Shown here in pieces: positions 1 to 7,114 of a stretch of DNA of 64,000 nucleotides. The notes beneath the pieces were generated by a model. That model did no database searches. It was given only the letters and a program-made list of their open reading frames with translations, and was not told where the DNA came from. Made by a program: the position numbers and the translations under genes. Origin of the DNA: Oceanospirillales bacterium (GTDB lineage Bacteria; Pseudomonadota; Gammaproteobacteria; Pseudomonadales; Endozoicomonadaceae); NCBI GenBank assembly GCA_004762125.1, contig SIHQ01000011.1, forward strand, positions 1-64,000, read 5' to 3'. Within the stretch, counting starts at the first letter, position 1, and each line of letters opens with the position of its first letter.

Positions 1-452
1 AAGCAGATATGAGAATCCTTATCGGATTTCATCCGCTCGATACGGCCTGACAGTCGTTTAAATCGACGTCTTTTCTGAAAGAGAGACTGGGAAGTTTTTG
101 AGTGATCCTGACCGGAACGCTTTTGCCCGACCACTTTCTTGGCCAGCTTTGCAATATCGCCCTTCAGCGTATCCAGCTTGTTCTCGTCCTGAGCAATGCA
201 GTTCTTTCGATTAGTCTCTTGCGACTTAATCTGACCTTTCAAATGTTGCTCGACGCCACGCATAACGCGGTAAGGAAGGCGCTGGCCAGTGAAGACATGG
301 TAGTCTTTTCGGGATTTGCAGCGGCCACTTTTCAGGGCAGCGTAGTACTGGCGACAGACCTCACCAAACAGCACAGCATAGTCGTCCAGAAAGCATTTCT
401 GCTCCTGAGACAACGACAACTTGGCCGGATACGTGAGATAGGTTTCGCTCAT
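1..452 (-). CDS. tnpB: TnpB-family protein, N-terminal 150 residues (cut by window edge)
   Basis: The minus-strand reading frame opens at ATG 452-450 and stays open to base 1, giving MSETYLTYPAKLSL and a Lys/Arg-rich helical region typical of the N-terminal part of TnpB/OrfB proteins. The catalytic RuvC motifs and zinc finger would lie outside the window and are not seen. TnpB proteins are RNA-guided nucleases that help their insertion sequence persist. The gene starts 50 bp after the tnpA stop, with a palindrome between them. Identification rests on this gene order and the general N-terminal character, so it is firm for the element and moderate for the protein alone. Confidence 0.7.
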   Translation of the reverse strand, partial: MSETYLTYPAKLSLSQEQKCFLDDYAVLFGEVCRQYYAALKSGRCKSRKDYHVFTGQRLPYRVMRGVEQHLKGQIKSQETNRKNCIAQDENKLDTLKGDIAKLAKKVVGQKRSGQDHSKTSQSLFQKRRRFKRLSGRIERMKSDKDSHIC

Positions 453-464
453 ACTCTGCTTTAT

Positions 465-488
465 ACAACTGTTTATATATACAGTTGT
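465..488. repeat. Palindrome between tnpA and tnpB
   Basis: ACAACTG (465-471) and CAGTTGT (482-488) form a perfect 7-bp inverted repeat around an AT-only 10-nt loop. It sits just upstream of the tnpB start and could be a hairpin or a protein-binding site controlling tnpB. The role is inference. Confidence 0.6.
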
Positions 489-502
489 GCAACGTACACA
501 AG

Positions 503-1138
503 CTACACGACAATCGCAATATTAATCAGGCGACCGACAATGGCGGAAGATTTTAAGCTTTTCCTGTTTTTATGGCTTCTTTTTCCGTACAACCTTGCGC
601 TGAACACTGTCATCAACTCAATAACATCGTGGCACAGCCGGTTTTCGAATGTCACATTCACCTCTTCCAAAATCACTACTTCCGTCCCAAAGTAAGCGCA
701 TAGCTGGAAAATGATTTCACTACCAAACCGCAACAGTCTATCTTTATGAATCAAGACCAGCTTATCTATTTTGGACTGGCAGACCCTTTGAATCAGACGA
801 CGAAGACCCTTTTTACGGTAATTTAAGCCGCTGCCGAGGTCATCTATCACGTCGAAAGTATCGAATCTCTCCCCGTAATCAGCCAGTCTTTGCTTTTGAG
901 TTTCCAAATCTTTTTTCTGGTCATGCGAGGATACCCGAGCGTAACCCACATTAATGCGGTTCTGCTTTATTTGGTCAGGATGAGTAATGGCCAGCACTTG
1001 AGAGACACTGTATCGACGATGACCACCGACAGATCGACACTGAGGAACTGATTTCTTGGAAGAGTGCCATCGACGCAGAGTAGAAACGGCGACACCCAGC
1101 ATGGCTGCGGCCTCCCCGACACTTAAAAACTGTTTCAT
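503..1138 (-). CDS. tnpA: IS607-family serine recombinase TnpA
   Basis: This protein is a transposase that cuts and rejoins DNA through a covalent phosphoserine link. The first ~45 residues (MKQFLSVGEAAAMLGVAVST) are a MerR-type helix-turn-helix followed by a GGHRRY wing, which bind DNA. The resolvase domain follows with GYARVSS, whose serine is the expected nucleophile, and a downstream Arg-rich core (KDRLLRFG). At 211 residues it has the usual IS607 TnpA size. The ATG at 1138 places the HTH at the N-terminus as in the family; an in-frame ATG ten codons upstream (1168) is less likely. It lies directly before tnpB on the same strand. Confidence 0.88.
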   Translation of the reverse strand: MKQFLSVGEAAAMLGVAVSTLRRWHSSKKSVPQCRSVGGHRRYSVSQVLAITHPDQIKQNRINVGYARVSSHDQKKDLETQKQRLADYGERFDTFDVIDDLGSGLNYRKKGLRRLIQRVCQSKIDKLVLIHKDRLLRFGSEIIFQLCAYFGTEVVILEEVNVTFENRLCHDVIELMTVFSARLYGKRSHKNRKSLKSSAIVGRLINIAIVV

Positions 1139-1168
1139 TGTTATTATTTTTACAGCTAAAACTATCAA

Positions 1169-1404
1169 TATATCAACAAACAGCAGGTAAATGAGTAAGT
1201 TTGGTCAGAAATTACACCTACTGCTCTCTACCCTTGTTCATTTTACGAAAGTTGTTGATAGTAAAAAGGACATAAACTCCACGATTTTATCCCTATCTGA
1301 ATTCCCACCAACTTTTTATAGTCACACCATCAAGATTCACAAGATTACCTTTAATTGATCAGGTGTTGTTTAAGCCAGCGGTACCTGTCTGACGGGAGTG
1401 ACCC
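1169..1404 (+). promoter_or_regulatory. Upstream region of xylA
   Basis: This AT-rich gap lies between the insertion element and xylA. A stretch at 1261-1283 (TAAAAAGGACATAAAC then CACG) partly resembles the operator found before the GH3 gene and xylB, but its second half-site is poor. A ribosome-binding site GGGAGTG lies at 1394-1400, just before the xylA ATG. No clear -35/-10 pair is claimed. Confidence 0.35.
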
Positions 1405-2727
1405 ATGTCCGAATTCTTCACAGATGTTAGCAAGATCCAGTTCGAAGGTGCCGATTCCAGAAACCCTCTGGCATTTAAGGCCTACAACCCGGACAAAATC
1501 ATTTTGGGCAAGACCATGGCAGAGCATTTGCGTTTTGCTGCTTGCTACTGGCACAACTTCTGCTGGACCGGTTCTGATGTATTCGGTGCAGGCACAATGG
1601 TTCGTCCATGGCACAAGCCATGTAACGAGCTGGAAATGGCGATGATGAAAGCCGATGTTGCTTTCGAATTCTTCTCCAAACTGAATATTCCTTTCTACTG
1701 CTTCCACGACGTAGACGTAGCACCTGAAGGCAAGTCCCTGAAGGAATACATCAACAACTTCGCCACCATGGTTGACGTGCTGGAGCGCAAGCAGGAAGAA
1801 ACCGGTATGAAACTGCTGTGGGGTACTGCTAATGCATTCTCCAACGCTCGTTACATGTCCGGTGCTGCGACTAACCCTAATCCTGAAGTATTTGCCTACG
1901 CGGCTACTCAGGTATTCAATGCCATGAACGCTACCAAGCGTCTGGGCGGCGAGAACTACGTTCTGTGGGGTGGTCGTGAAGGTTACGAGACTCTACTGAA
2001 CACCGACCTCCGTCGTGAACGTCAGCAACTGGGTCGTTTCATGCAGATGGTTGTTGAGCACAAGCACAAGATCGGTTTTGACGGCGCTATCCTGATCGAG
2101 CCTAAGCCACAGGAACCTACCAAGCACCAGTACGACTACGATACTGCGACTGTATTTGGCTTCCTGAAGGAATTTGGTCTGGAAAAAGAGATCAAGGTAA
2201 ACATCGAAGCTAATCATGCCACTCTGGCGGGTCACAGCTTCCACCACGAAGTCGCTACGGCCACTTCTCTGGGTGTATTCGGCTCTATCGATGCTAACCG
2301 TGGTGACGCACAGCTGGGCTGGGACACCGATCAGTTCCCTAACAGCATCGAAGAAAACACACTGGTTGTGTATGAAATTCTAAAAGCTGGCGGTTTCACC
2401 ACCGGCGGTTTCAACTTTGACGCTCGCCTGCGTCGTCAGTCCTCCGATCCGGTTGATCTGTTCCACGGTCACATCGGTGGCATGGATACTATGGCTCTGT
2501 CTCTTGAGCGTGCAGCCAAGATGATCGAAGACGACTTCCTTGCTGACGCTAAAGTCGAGCGTTACGCTGGCTGGGACGAAGGTATGGGTCAGAAAATCCT
2601 GAAAGGTGAAATGTCTCTGGAAGACGTGGCCAAGACTGCTGTTGCCGGAGAGTTTGATCCAAAGCTGGTCTCTGGTCGTCAGGAACTGCTGGAAAATGAA
2701 GTGAACAATGTGATCTTCAACCGCTAA
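1405..2727 (+). CDS. xylA: Xylose isomerase
   Basis: XylA interconverts D-xylose and D-xylulose in the cytoplasm, the first step of bacterial xylose catabolism. The 440-residue protein has the full class II xylose isomerase length. Visible signatures are [10 protein letters not shown] with His101 and Asp104, WGGREGYE, the metal-binding Glu/Lys pair in [15 protein letters not shown], the [12 protein letters not shown] segment and GSIDANRGD. The ATG at 1405 follows a good Shine-Dalgarno (GGGAGTG). It is followed by a strong intrinsic terminator and is therefore likely transcribed alone, although its pathway partner xylB lies about 7 kb downstream beyond the AraC-type regulator. Confidence 0.97.
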   Translation: MSEFFTDVSKIQFEGADSRNPLAFKAYNPDKIILGKTMAEHLRFAACYWHNFCWTGSDVFGAGTMVRPWHKPCNELEMAMMKADVAFEFFSKLNIPFYCFHDVDVAPEGKSLKEYINNFATMVDVLERKQEETGMKLLWGTANAFSNARYMSGAATNPNPEVFAYAATQVFNAMNATKRLGGENYVLWGGREGYETLLNTDLRRERQQLGRFMQMVVEHKHKIGFDGAILIEPKPQEPTKHQYDYDTATVFGFLKEFGLEKEIKVNIEANHATLAGHSFHHEVATATSLGVFGSIDANRGDAQLGWDTDQFPNSIEENTLVVYEILKAGGFTTGGFNFDARLRRQSSDPVDLFHGHIGGMDTMALSLERAAKMIEDDFLADAKVERYAGWDEGMGQKILKGEMSLEDVAKTAVAGEFDPKLVSGRQELLENEVNNVIFNR

Positions 2728-2751
2728 TCTCCAGTTAACCGGTTACCCCAT

Positions 2752-2790
2752 AGCCCCGATAAAAACTCTGTTTTATCGGGGCTTTCTGTT
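2752..2790 (+). terminator. Intrinsic terminator after xylA
   Basis: AGCCCCGATAAAA (2752-2764) pairs perfectly with TTTTATCGGGGCT (2771-2783), a 13-bp stem with a 6-nt loop followed by a T-rich tail. It is also nearly symmetric and could work in both directions. Confidence 0.92.
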
Positions 2791-2899
2791 ATTCATATCA
2801 AACGTAAAGTCACTACCTGTTTCCAGTTACTCGATCCGCTATAATGGCTCCAATCAATTTCATCTCTTCTGTATCTAACTCCTTTGTTTTTGGAACTTT

Positions 2900-3400
2900 A
2901 TGATTACCAATGATGTGTTGCGTCGCCTGCGTTTTGCCCTGAATCTGGATGATCAGGAGATGATAAAAATATTCAAACTGGCCGAGTTTGATATGACCCC
3001 TCCTCGCCTGGTCAATATCATGAAAAAGGAAGAAGAACCGGGTCATGTGCTCTGCCGGGATGACGTTCTTGCCCGTTTTCTCGACGGTTTCATCATTTAT
3101 CGTCGTGGTGCTCAGGAAGGAAAAAAGCCGGAATATGTGCCACTGGGTGAGCTGATGTCAAAAAATGAAGTATTGCGTAAGCTCAGAATTGCCCTTGAAC
3201 TAAAAGATACCGACATCATCGATATGATGAAACTGGCTGAGTTCGACGTCTCTAAAACAGAGCTGTCCGCAATTTTCAGACGAAAAGGACACAGAAACTA
3301 TAAAGAGTGCGGAAACCAATTCCTGAGAAATTTCATTTCCGGACTCACCAAAAGAAACCGTCCTAACCTGCCTGTCAGAAAAGATAAGCCAACCGAATAA
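2900..3400 (+). CDS. yehS: YehS-like DUF1456 protein
   Basis: This 166-residue cytoplasmic protein consists of two tandem copies of the same ~65-residue module. The copies begin MITNDVLRRLRFALNLDD and MSKNEVLRKLRIALELKD, and each contains an F/MKLAEFD segment. This is the DUF1456 arrangement of E. coli YehS (about 156 residues), a conserved protein without a settled biochemical role. The ATG at 2900 begins the first repeat exactly; its ribosome-binding site (TTGGAAC) is weak. It is flanked by terminators on both sides, so it is probably a single-gene unit. Confidence 0.88.
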   Translation: MITNDVLRRLRFALNLDDQEMIKIFKLAEFDMTPPRLVNIMKKEEEPGHVLCRDDVLARFLDGFIIYRRGAQEGKKPEYVPLGELMSKNEVLRKLRIALELKDTDIIDMMKLAEFDVSKTELSAIFRRKGHRNYKECGNQFLRNFISGLTKRNRPNLPVRKDKPTE

Positions 3401-3430
3401 TGACAAGGTTGCAGTAAATCAAAGGGTAAC

Positions 3431-3539
3431 ATCAGCGGTTTGTTTATGTCCCACACCAGACACGGTAAACCTACTCGCTGCGTCTGGTACTTTTTTTCTA
3501 TAGTTCAGACCTGCACAAAAAAGCATAGAAACCGCTGAT
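3431..3539. repeat. 11-bp inverted repeat enclosing a terminator
   Basis: ATCAGCGGTTT (3431-3441) and AAACCGCTGAT (3529-3539) are perfect inverted copies about 87 bp apart. They bracket the terminator hairpin at 3455-3488. No function is known; the 308-bp gap to the next gene holds nothing else recognisable except its ribosome-binding site. Confidence 0.6.
3455..3497 (+). terminator. Intrinsic terminator after yehS
   Basis: ACCAGAC (3455-3461) pairs with GTCTGGT (3482-3488) and is followed by AC and a run of seven T (3491-3497). Confidence 0.8.
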
Positions 3540-3708
3540 ATGGACATATCTGTGCTCCAGAAAGCCTCATATAGTATCCCCTCTAAACAATTTCAGACAC
3601 GTGTGCTAAGTGGCTTGACTGGTTAATGCATAGTATCGATTAAAACAACTGCCTTCGACGTTGATGAAAAATTCTAACAAACGGGCATGTTTTGAGGGGG
3701 CTTGATAA

Positions 3709-4254
3709 ATGAGTTTTGTAGATAAGATTGAGTACGCGGTTTCAACAAAAAATCCAACACTAGTCGGTGCACGCATCTACAACCTGATTGCGCGCAGCAT
3801 GTTCATTAACACGGTTCTGGCTGGATTTTTCTCCTGGATAGCGTTCCGCAGCGACATCAGCTGGGGTAGTTTGATCGTTGATTTCATCATTACTAACATG
3901 TTTTTAACTTACTTCCTCGTTGTTGGCTCCCGTGGCGATCTGCGTGGCTGGACTGAGAAAATGGGAATCAAAAAAGAGACATTCGATCCTGTTGCTCACA
4001 AGAAATATAAGTCTTACATCAAGAAGAATAACTGGGCACTGTTCGGCTGGTCATTCGTCGTATACGGCGTTAAATACGCAATTCCATATTTTGGCATTAT
4101 TTATCTGAGCTTCAACGTAGTTCAAGGCGTTGCAAATCCAACTGATGTAAGCCTGGTGCTCTTCTTGAAGCTGGTATGGCTGATTTTCTTTACTGATGAA
4201 GCCACTCGAAAGGCCGGTATGGCTGGTACGATTGATCCTGAAACGGTTAAGTGA
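3709..4254 (+). CDS. Small multi-spanning membrane protein of unknown function
   Basis: I do not recognise this 181-residue protein. It has about four hydrophobic segments: roughly residues 25-45 (MFINTVLAGFFSWIAF), 52-70 (IVDFIITNMFLTYFLVVG), 110-135 (ALFGWSFVVYGVKYAIPYFGI) and 140-165 (LVLFLKLVWLIFFT). A basic loop (KKETFDPVAHKKYKSYIKKNN) lies in the middle, so it is probably an inner-membrane protein. The ATG at 3709 has an excellent ribosome-binding site (GAGGGGG, 8 nt upstream), which suggests strong translation. It is transcribed alone, with a terminator just after it. Confidence 0.75.
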   Translation: MSFVDKIEYAVSTKNPTLVGARIYNLIARSMFINTVLAGFFSWIAFRSDISWGSLIVDFIITNMFLTYFLVVGSRGDLRGWTEKMGIKKETFDPVAHKKYKSYIKKNNWALFGWSFVVYGVKYAIPYFGIIYLSFNVVQGVANPTDVSLVLFLKLVWLIFFTDEATRKAGMAGTIDPETVK

Positions 4255-4270
4255 TCAAACAAATATAAAG

Positions 4271-4294
4271 AAGGCGCTGTAAAAAGCGTCTTTT
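4271..4294 (+). terminator. Intrinsic terminator after the membrane protein gene
   Basis: AAGGCGCT (4271-4278) pairs with AGCGTCTT (4285-4292) with one G-T pair and runs into TTTT. It also lies downstream of the convergent minus-strand gene at 4310. Confidence 0.7.
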
Positions 4295-4309
4295 GAATTT
4301 ATATTATTC

Positions 4310-4975
4310 TCAGTCCGTTTCCATGTTCTGCGGCCCAAGATCAGATTTTTTTTCAATCAATGCTTCATATGTGAGTAATGCTTTGTATTTTTTGCATGTG
4401 ACTGAAAAGTTAGGCCTGGATTGAGAAAGCGAATCTGTTAACGACTCCATACTTCGGCGGTATTTTTCCTGGTATTGCACAAGACTGAGAGACCGTTCTT
4501 GCTTACCCAGACCACTCACTATTTCATCTAATTTCTGCTTACTCAGGTTTTTCACTCTACCCTGACTGTTTTTCAACAATCTGGCAGGCATTTCATTAAG
4601 AGGAATCTGACGTTCATTCAAAGCTATCCCAGCGCATCTTTGAATTTTTTGCTTACCTTGCGACAATTGCTTCAACCAATCATCCAGCGCAGGTACCTTA
4701 TGGAAGGCTCGTGTAGCCTTGAGAGAAAATACACCACAACAGCTTTGATCTTTCTGCAATACAAAAGCAGGACTGAATACAAAAAGTTCTTTACCGGATG
4801 AATCGTTTTTTATTGCAGTGCCTAACTGACCAATCAAATCTAATTTTATTTTTTTTGAAAGCTCGCAATTCCCTCCTAGTGTCTCATGCAGATAGGTAAT
4901 CATCTTACTATCACTGACTACTAATCTGACCATGACAGAATGGTTGGATGAAGGATCTGTATAGATAAGACTCAT
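4310..4975 (-). CDS. Hypothetical protein, 221 residues
   Basis: No family is recognised. The protein is soluble-looking, without signal peptide or membrane segment, rich in Lys, Ser and Gln, with scattered cysteines (CCGVFS near residue 80) and a C-terminal helical half. The ATG at 4975 is preceded by GAGGAGG, so translation from here is well supported. It follows the 5023-5352 reading frame by 47 bp on the same strand, and the two may be co-transcribed. Unusual composition and lack of recognisable domains fit an accessory gene. Confidence 0.65.
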   Translation of the reverse strand: MSLIYTDPSSNHSVMVRLVVSDSKMITYLHETLGGNCELSKKIKLDLIGQLGTAIKNDSSGKELFVFSPAFVLQKDQSCCGVFSLKATRAFHKVPALDDWLKQLSQGKQKIQRCAGIALNERQIPLNEMPARLLKNSQGRVKNLSKQKLDEIVSGLGKQERSLSLVQYQEKYRRSMESLTDSLSQSRPNFSVTCKKYKALLTYEALIEKKSDLGPQNMETD

Positions 4976-5022
4976 AGCCTCCTCACCGGAAAGAAGCAGT
5001 TTTTGTACCTGTTCTCTAATGT

Positions 5023-5352
5023 CTAAAAGCTCGGTACAAACAGCAGCATCTGTGCCGTAGTAGTTTGATAGTACTTTCTAAGAACTATTTCGTAAAACTC
5101 AACGTCCAGTTTCTTTTTATCTCTGGATTCTTGCGCGGCTACTCTGTCTTTTACTTTTTTTTCTTCTAATTTTTCGATGCTGCAATCTTTTCTTTTAGAA
5201 TCATTTCCTTCAATAGAATTATCTGCAGACAACACTGTATTCAATCCACTTTGTACATGGTGAGTCTTGCGATCAGACACGGACATAGGATCAACACCGC
5301 CAATCAAAGCAGGAATATTCTGAAGAGGCTGTACTGTCACAACACTTGCCAA
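5023..5352 (-). CDS. Hypothetical protein with a bZIP-like basic segment
   Basis: The reading frame (109 codons from a TTG at 5352; first ATG at 5286) has no recognised bacterial domain. Its middle, KKVKDRVAAQESRDKKK (about residues 65-81), matches the eukaryotic bZIP basic-region pattern closely, except that the invariant Asn is Asp. No leucine heptad follows, so a working zipper is not visible, and chance similarity in a charged segment is possible. The start is uncertain: no good ribosome-binding site precedes the TTG, and an overlapping frame at 5291-5524 could mean a frameshift. It lies just upstream of the 4310-4975 gene. Confidence 0.45.
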   Translation of the reverse strand: MASVVTVQPLQNIPALIGGVDPMSVSDRKTHHVQSGLNTVLSADNSIEGNDSKRKDCSIEKLEEKKVKDRVAAQESRDKKKLDVEFYEIVLRKYYQTTTAQMLLFVPSF

Positions 5353-5632
5353 ACTGCTTGAAGAGGCCGTTAAATCTATACCTTTGGGTAGTAAAAACCT
5401 CTACTGTGAACCTGGATATGGATAACCTGCCATTTGAGGTGTTATTGGTATTCCCTTCGACTCCATACTCCCTGTTCCTATTCATTAATGGTTTTTTCAG
5501 TGCCCATGACACAACTCCTGTCATCGGATATGAATTTGACCATCTAAAAAGGAGAAAGTTTTAACAACCCTGTCAGTATCACTAAAAGGATCGAAGGAAG
5601 AGAGCTTTTTCAGCAAATACGCTCAAGGATAA

Positions 5633-6754
5633 TCAGTTTTCCAGATATTTCCTGCGATAGTCCGACGGTGACATTTTCATATGCCTTCTGAAGCAACGAG
5701 CAAAGTACATCTGATTGACATAACCCAGCTCTTCAGCAATTTGAACGATGCGCTTCTGGCTGTGGATCAGCTTATTACAGGCAACGGTCATACGCTTTTC
5801 TTCCCGCCACTGCATTACGCTGACACCACATTGTTTTTTAAACAGCTGGGTTAAACCTGATACCGAAAGACAAGCCGCTTCTGCCACCATTTCGATATTC
5901 AAATCAGCAAACAGGTTTTCTTCGATAAAACCGATGGCCGCCTGAATTCTAGGATCCGTTCGATGATAGCCTCTGGATTCAATCAGCTGATTACAGCGAA
6001 CCATCAGATGCTCAACCGCTGTAGCACGAATTCTGACTTCATTAGGATCATTGGACCAACCCAGTGTAGAAAGGTTGTCGACAACACGAGTGATGTTGTC
6101 CAGTTCTTTGCCAATCTTTGCTTTTATATGAAATATACCAGGCGCCACTTCCGGCCAGTCCAGCAGATCTACAATACGGTTCCCTGCCTGAAACAATACC
6201 CAGTTGTAATACCACTCTTCAGAGTGCTCTGCTCGCTGACAATCCAGATAAGCTGTTGGTTTGAATAGCAGAATATCGCCAGGCTCTGTGTTCAGCTCGG
6301 TTCGAACACAATTGTAATGACCGGAGCCTTCTCTTGTGACATGAAGTGTCCACCCAGCCTTTATTTGAGGCCGAATGGTGTGAAAATCGCCCCAGGTATT
6401 ATTTGCTCTATGTTCATGAGCAGCAACGTTCTTATGGGTAAAAATCAGTTTGTCGTGTTCCAGTGTGCTGAACACCTGACGTAGAAATTCGGTGGCATCT
6501 TTATCCTTTAACTCTATCTTATCAGCCATGGGATGCTCCCAACTGGCAAGAGTCGCGGGAAAGCTGGGTTGTTTCTGAAGCTCAGTCAGAAAGACGTCCA
6601 AATCAGGACCTGTATTTTCACCATTGGTATCAAGAGAAATAGTGTCGTTTGTCTGAAAAAGGTAGCTTAGTCCTTTCTTCACCTGCCTGATATCAGTCTG
6701 GCCATTGAAATATCGATAGATATTTCTGGCCGCTTTAGCCAACTGCGTTTCCAT
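5633..6754 (-). CDS. AraC-family transcriptional regulator of the xyloside genes
   Basis: The 373-residue protein has an N-terminal extension, a cupin-type sugar-sensing region (GHYNCVRTELNTEPGDILLF, then EEWYYNWVLF) and a C-terminal double helix-turn-helix (about residues 265-370). The HTH includes VSVMQWREEKRM and ELGYVNQMYFARCFRRHMKMSPSDYRR. The sensing and DNA-binding parts resemble E. coli AraC. Codons upstream of ATG 6754 begin with a TTG, but AGAGG sits seven bases before 6754, so that ATG is chosen. It is divergent from the GH3 gene, with a candidate operator between them, and near xylA and xylB. Control by xylose or a xyloside is inference; arabinose cannot be excluded. Confidence 0.88.
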   Translation of the reverse strand: METQLAKAARNIYRYFNGQTDIRQVKKGLSYLFQTNDTISLDTNGENTGPDLDVFLTELQKQPSFPATLASWEHPMADKIELKDKDATEFLRQVFSTLEHDKLIFTHKNVAAHEHRANNTWGDFHTIRPQIKAGWTLHVTREGSGHYNCVRTELNTEPGDILLFKPTAYLDCQRAEHSEEWYYNWVLFQAGNRIVDLLDWPEVAPGIFHIKAKIGKELDNITRVVDNLSTLGWSNDPNEVRIRATAVEHLMVRCNQLIESRGYHRTDPRIQAAIGFIEENLFADLNIEMVAEAACLSVSGLTQLFKKQCGVSVMQWREEKRMTVACNKLIHSQKRIVQIAEELGYVNQMYFARCFRRHMKMSPSDYRRKYLEN

Positions 6755-7114
6755 GCCCAAACCTCTTATTTATCGTTAAAACAGCCATGAGCGGGAAATG
6801 CAGCTCACCCCGAAATATGAAAATGGTACAGAACCTGATAGAGCTGCATTTTCATAGTAAATAGGTACAACTGTAGCCTGAAACAGGATCGAATATTTTG
6901 AACATAAATCCTGTCAAAGTATATGCCTTAACGGGGTAATGATTTTCATCTTTGATCCCCATAGCTTCTGTCAAAAGTGCTCTAAAACACGTTAGAAAAT
7001 GCATATCAAGAAAACAGGTGGACTCATATAGTTACATCAAATGACTTATTTTATTCATGTCTGGTAATTCACTGATCAACTAGAAAAAATGAATTACCTC
7101 ACTGGAGGCATTCC
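6755..7114. promoter_or_regulatory. Divergent promoter region with AraC-type operator (6969-7007)
   Basis: The 360-bp gap between the regulator and GH3 contains TCAAAAGTGC (6971-6980) and TTAGAAAATGC (6992-7002). These are direct half-sites about 21 bp apart, followed by ATATC. The same arrangement occurs at 9444-9482. Two helical turns between direct half-sites is the usual geometry for AraC-type activators. The GH3 ribosome-binding site (CTGGAGG) lies at about 7100-7106. Confidence 0.6.

Larger units (their letters stand above)
1..1168 (-). mobile_element. IS607-type insertion element, left part outside window
   Basis: Two minus-strand genes in the order serine recombinase (tnpA) then tnpB are the hallmark of IS607-type elements, which move by a serine recombinase and carry no terminal inverted repeats. 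The tnpB gene leaves the window at base 1, so the far end, the RuvC-like part of TnpB and any guide RNA past the tnpB 3' end cannot be seen. The right boundary is not defined by any repeat; 1168 is only the outer limit of the tnpA reading frame. Confidence 0.85.

Noticed and set aside
102-695. 197-codon plus-strand frame over the insertion element
   Set aside because: It runs antisense to both tnpB and tnpA, which have recognisable domains; there is no family match or ribosome-binding site.
1351-2247. Minus-strand frames opposite xylA
   Set aside because: These are antisense shadows of a highly conserved gene with biased codons.
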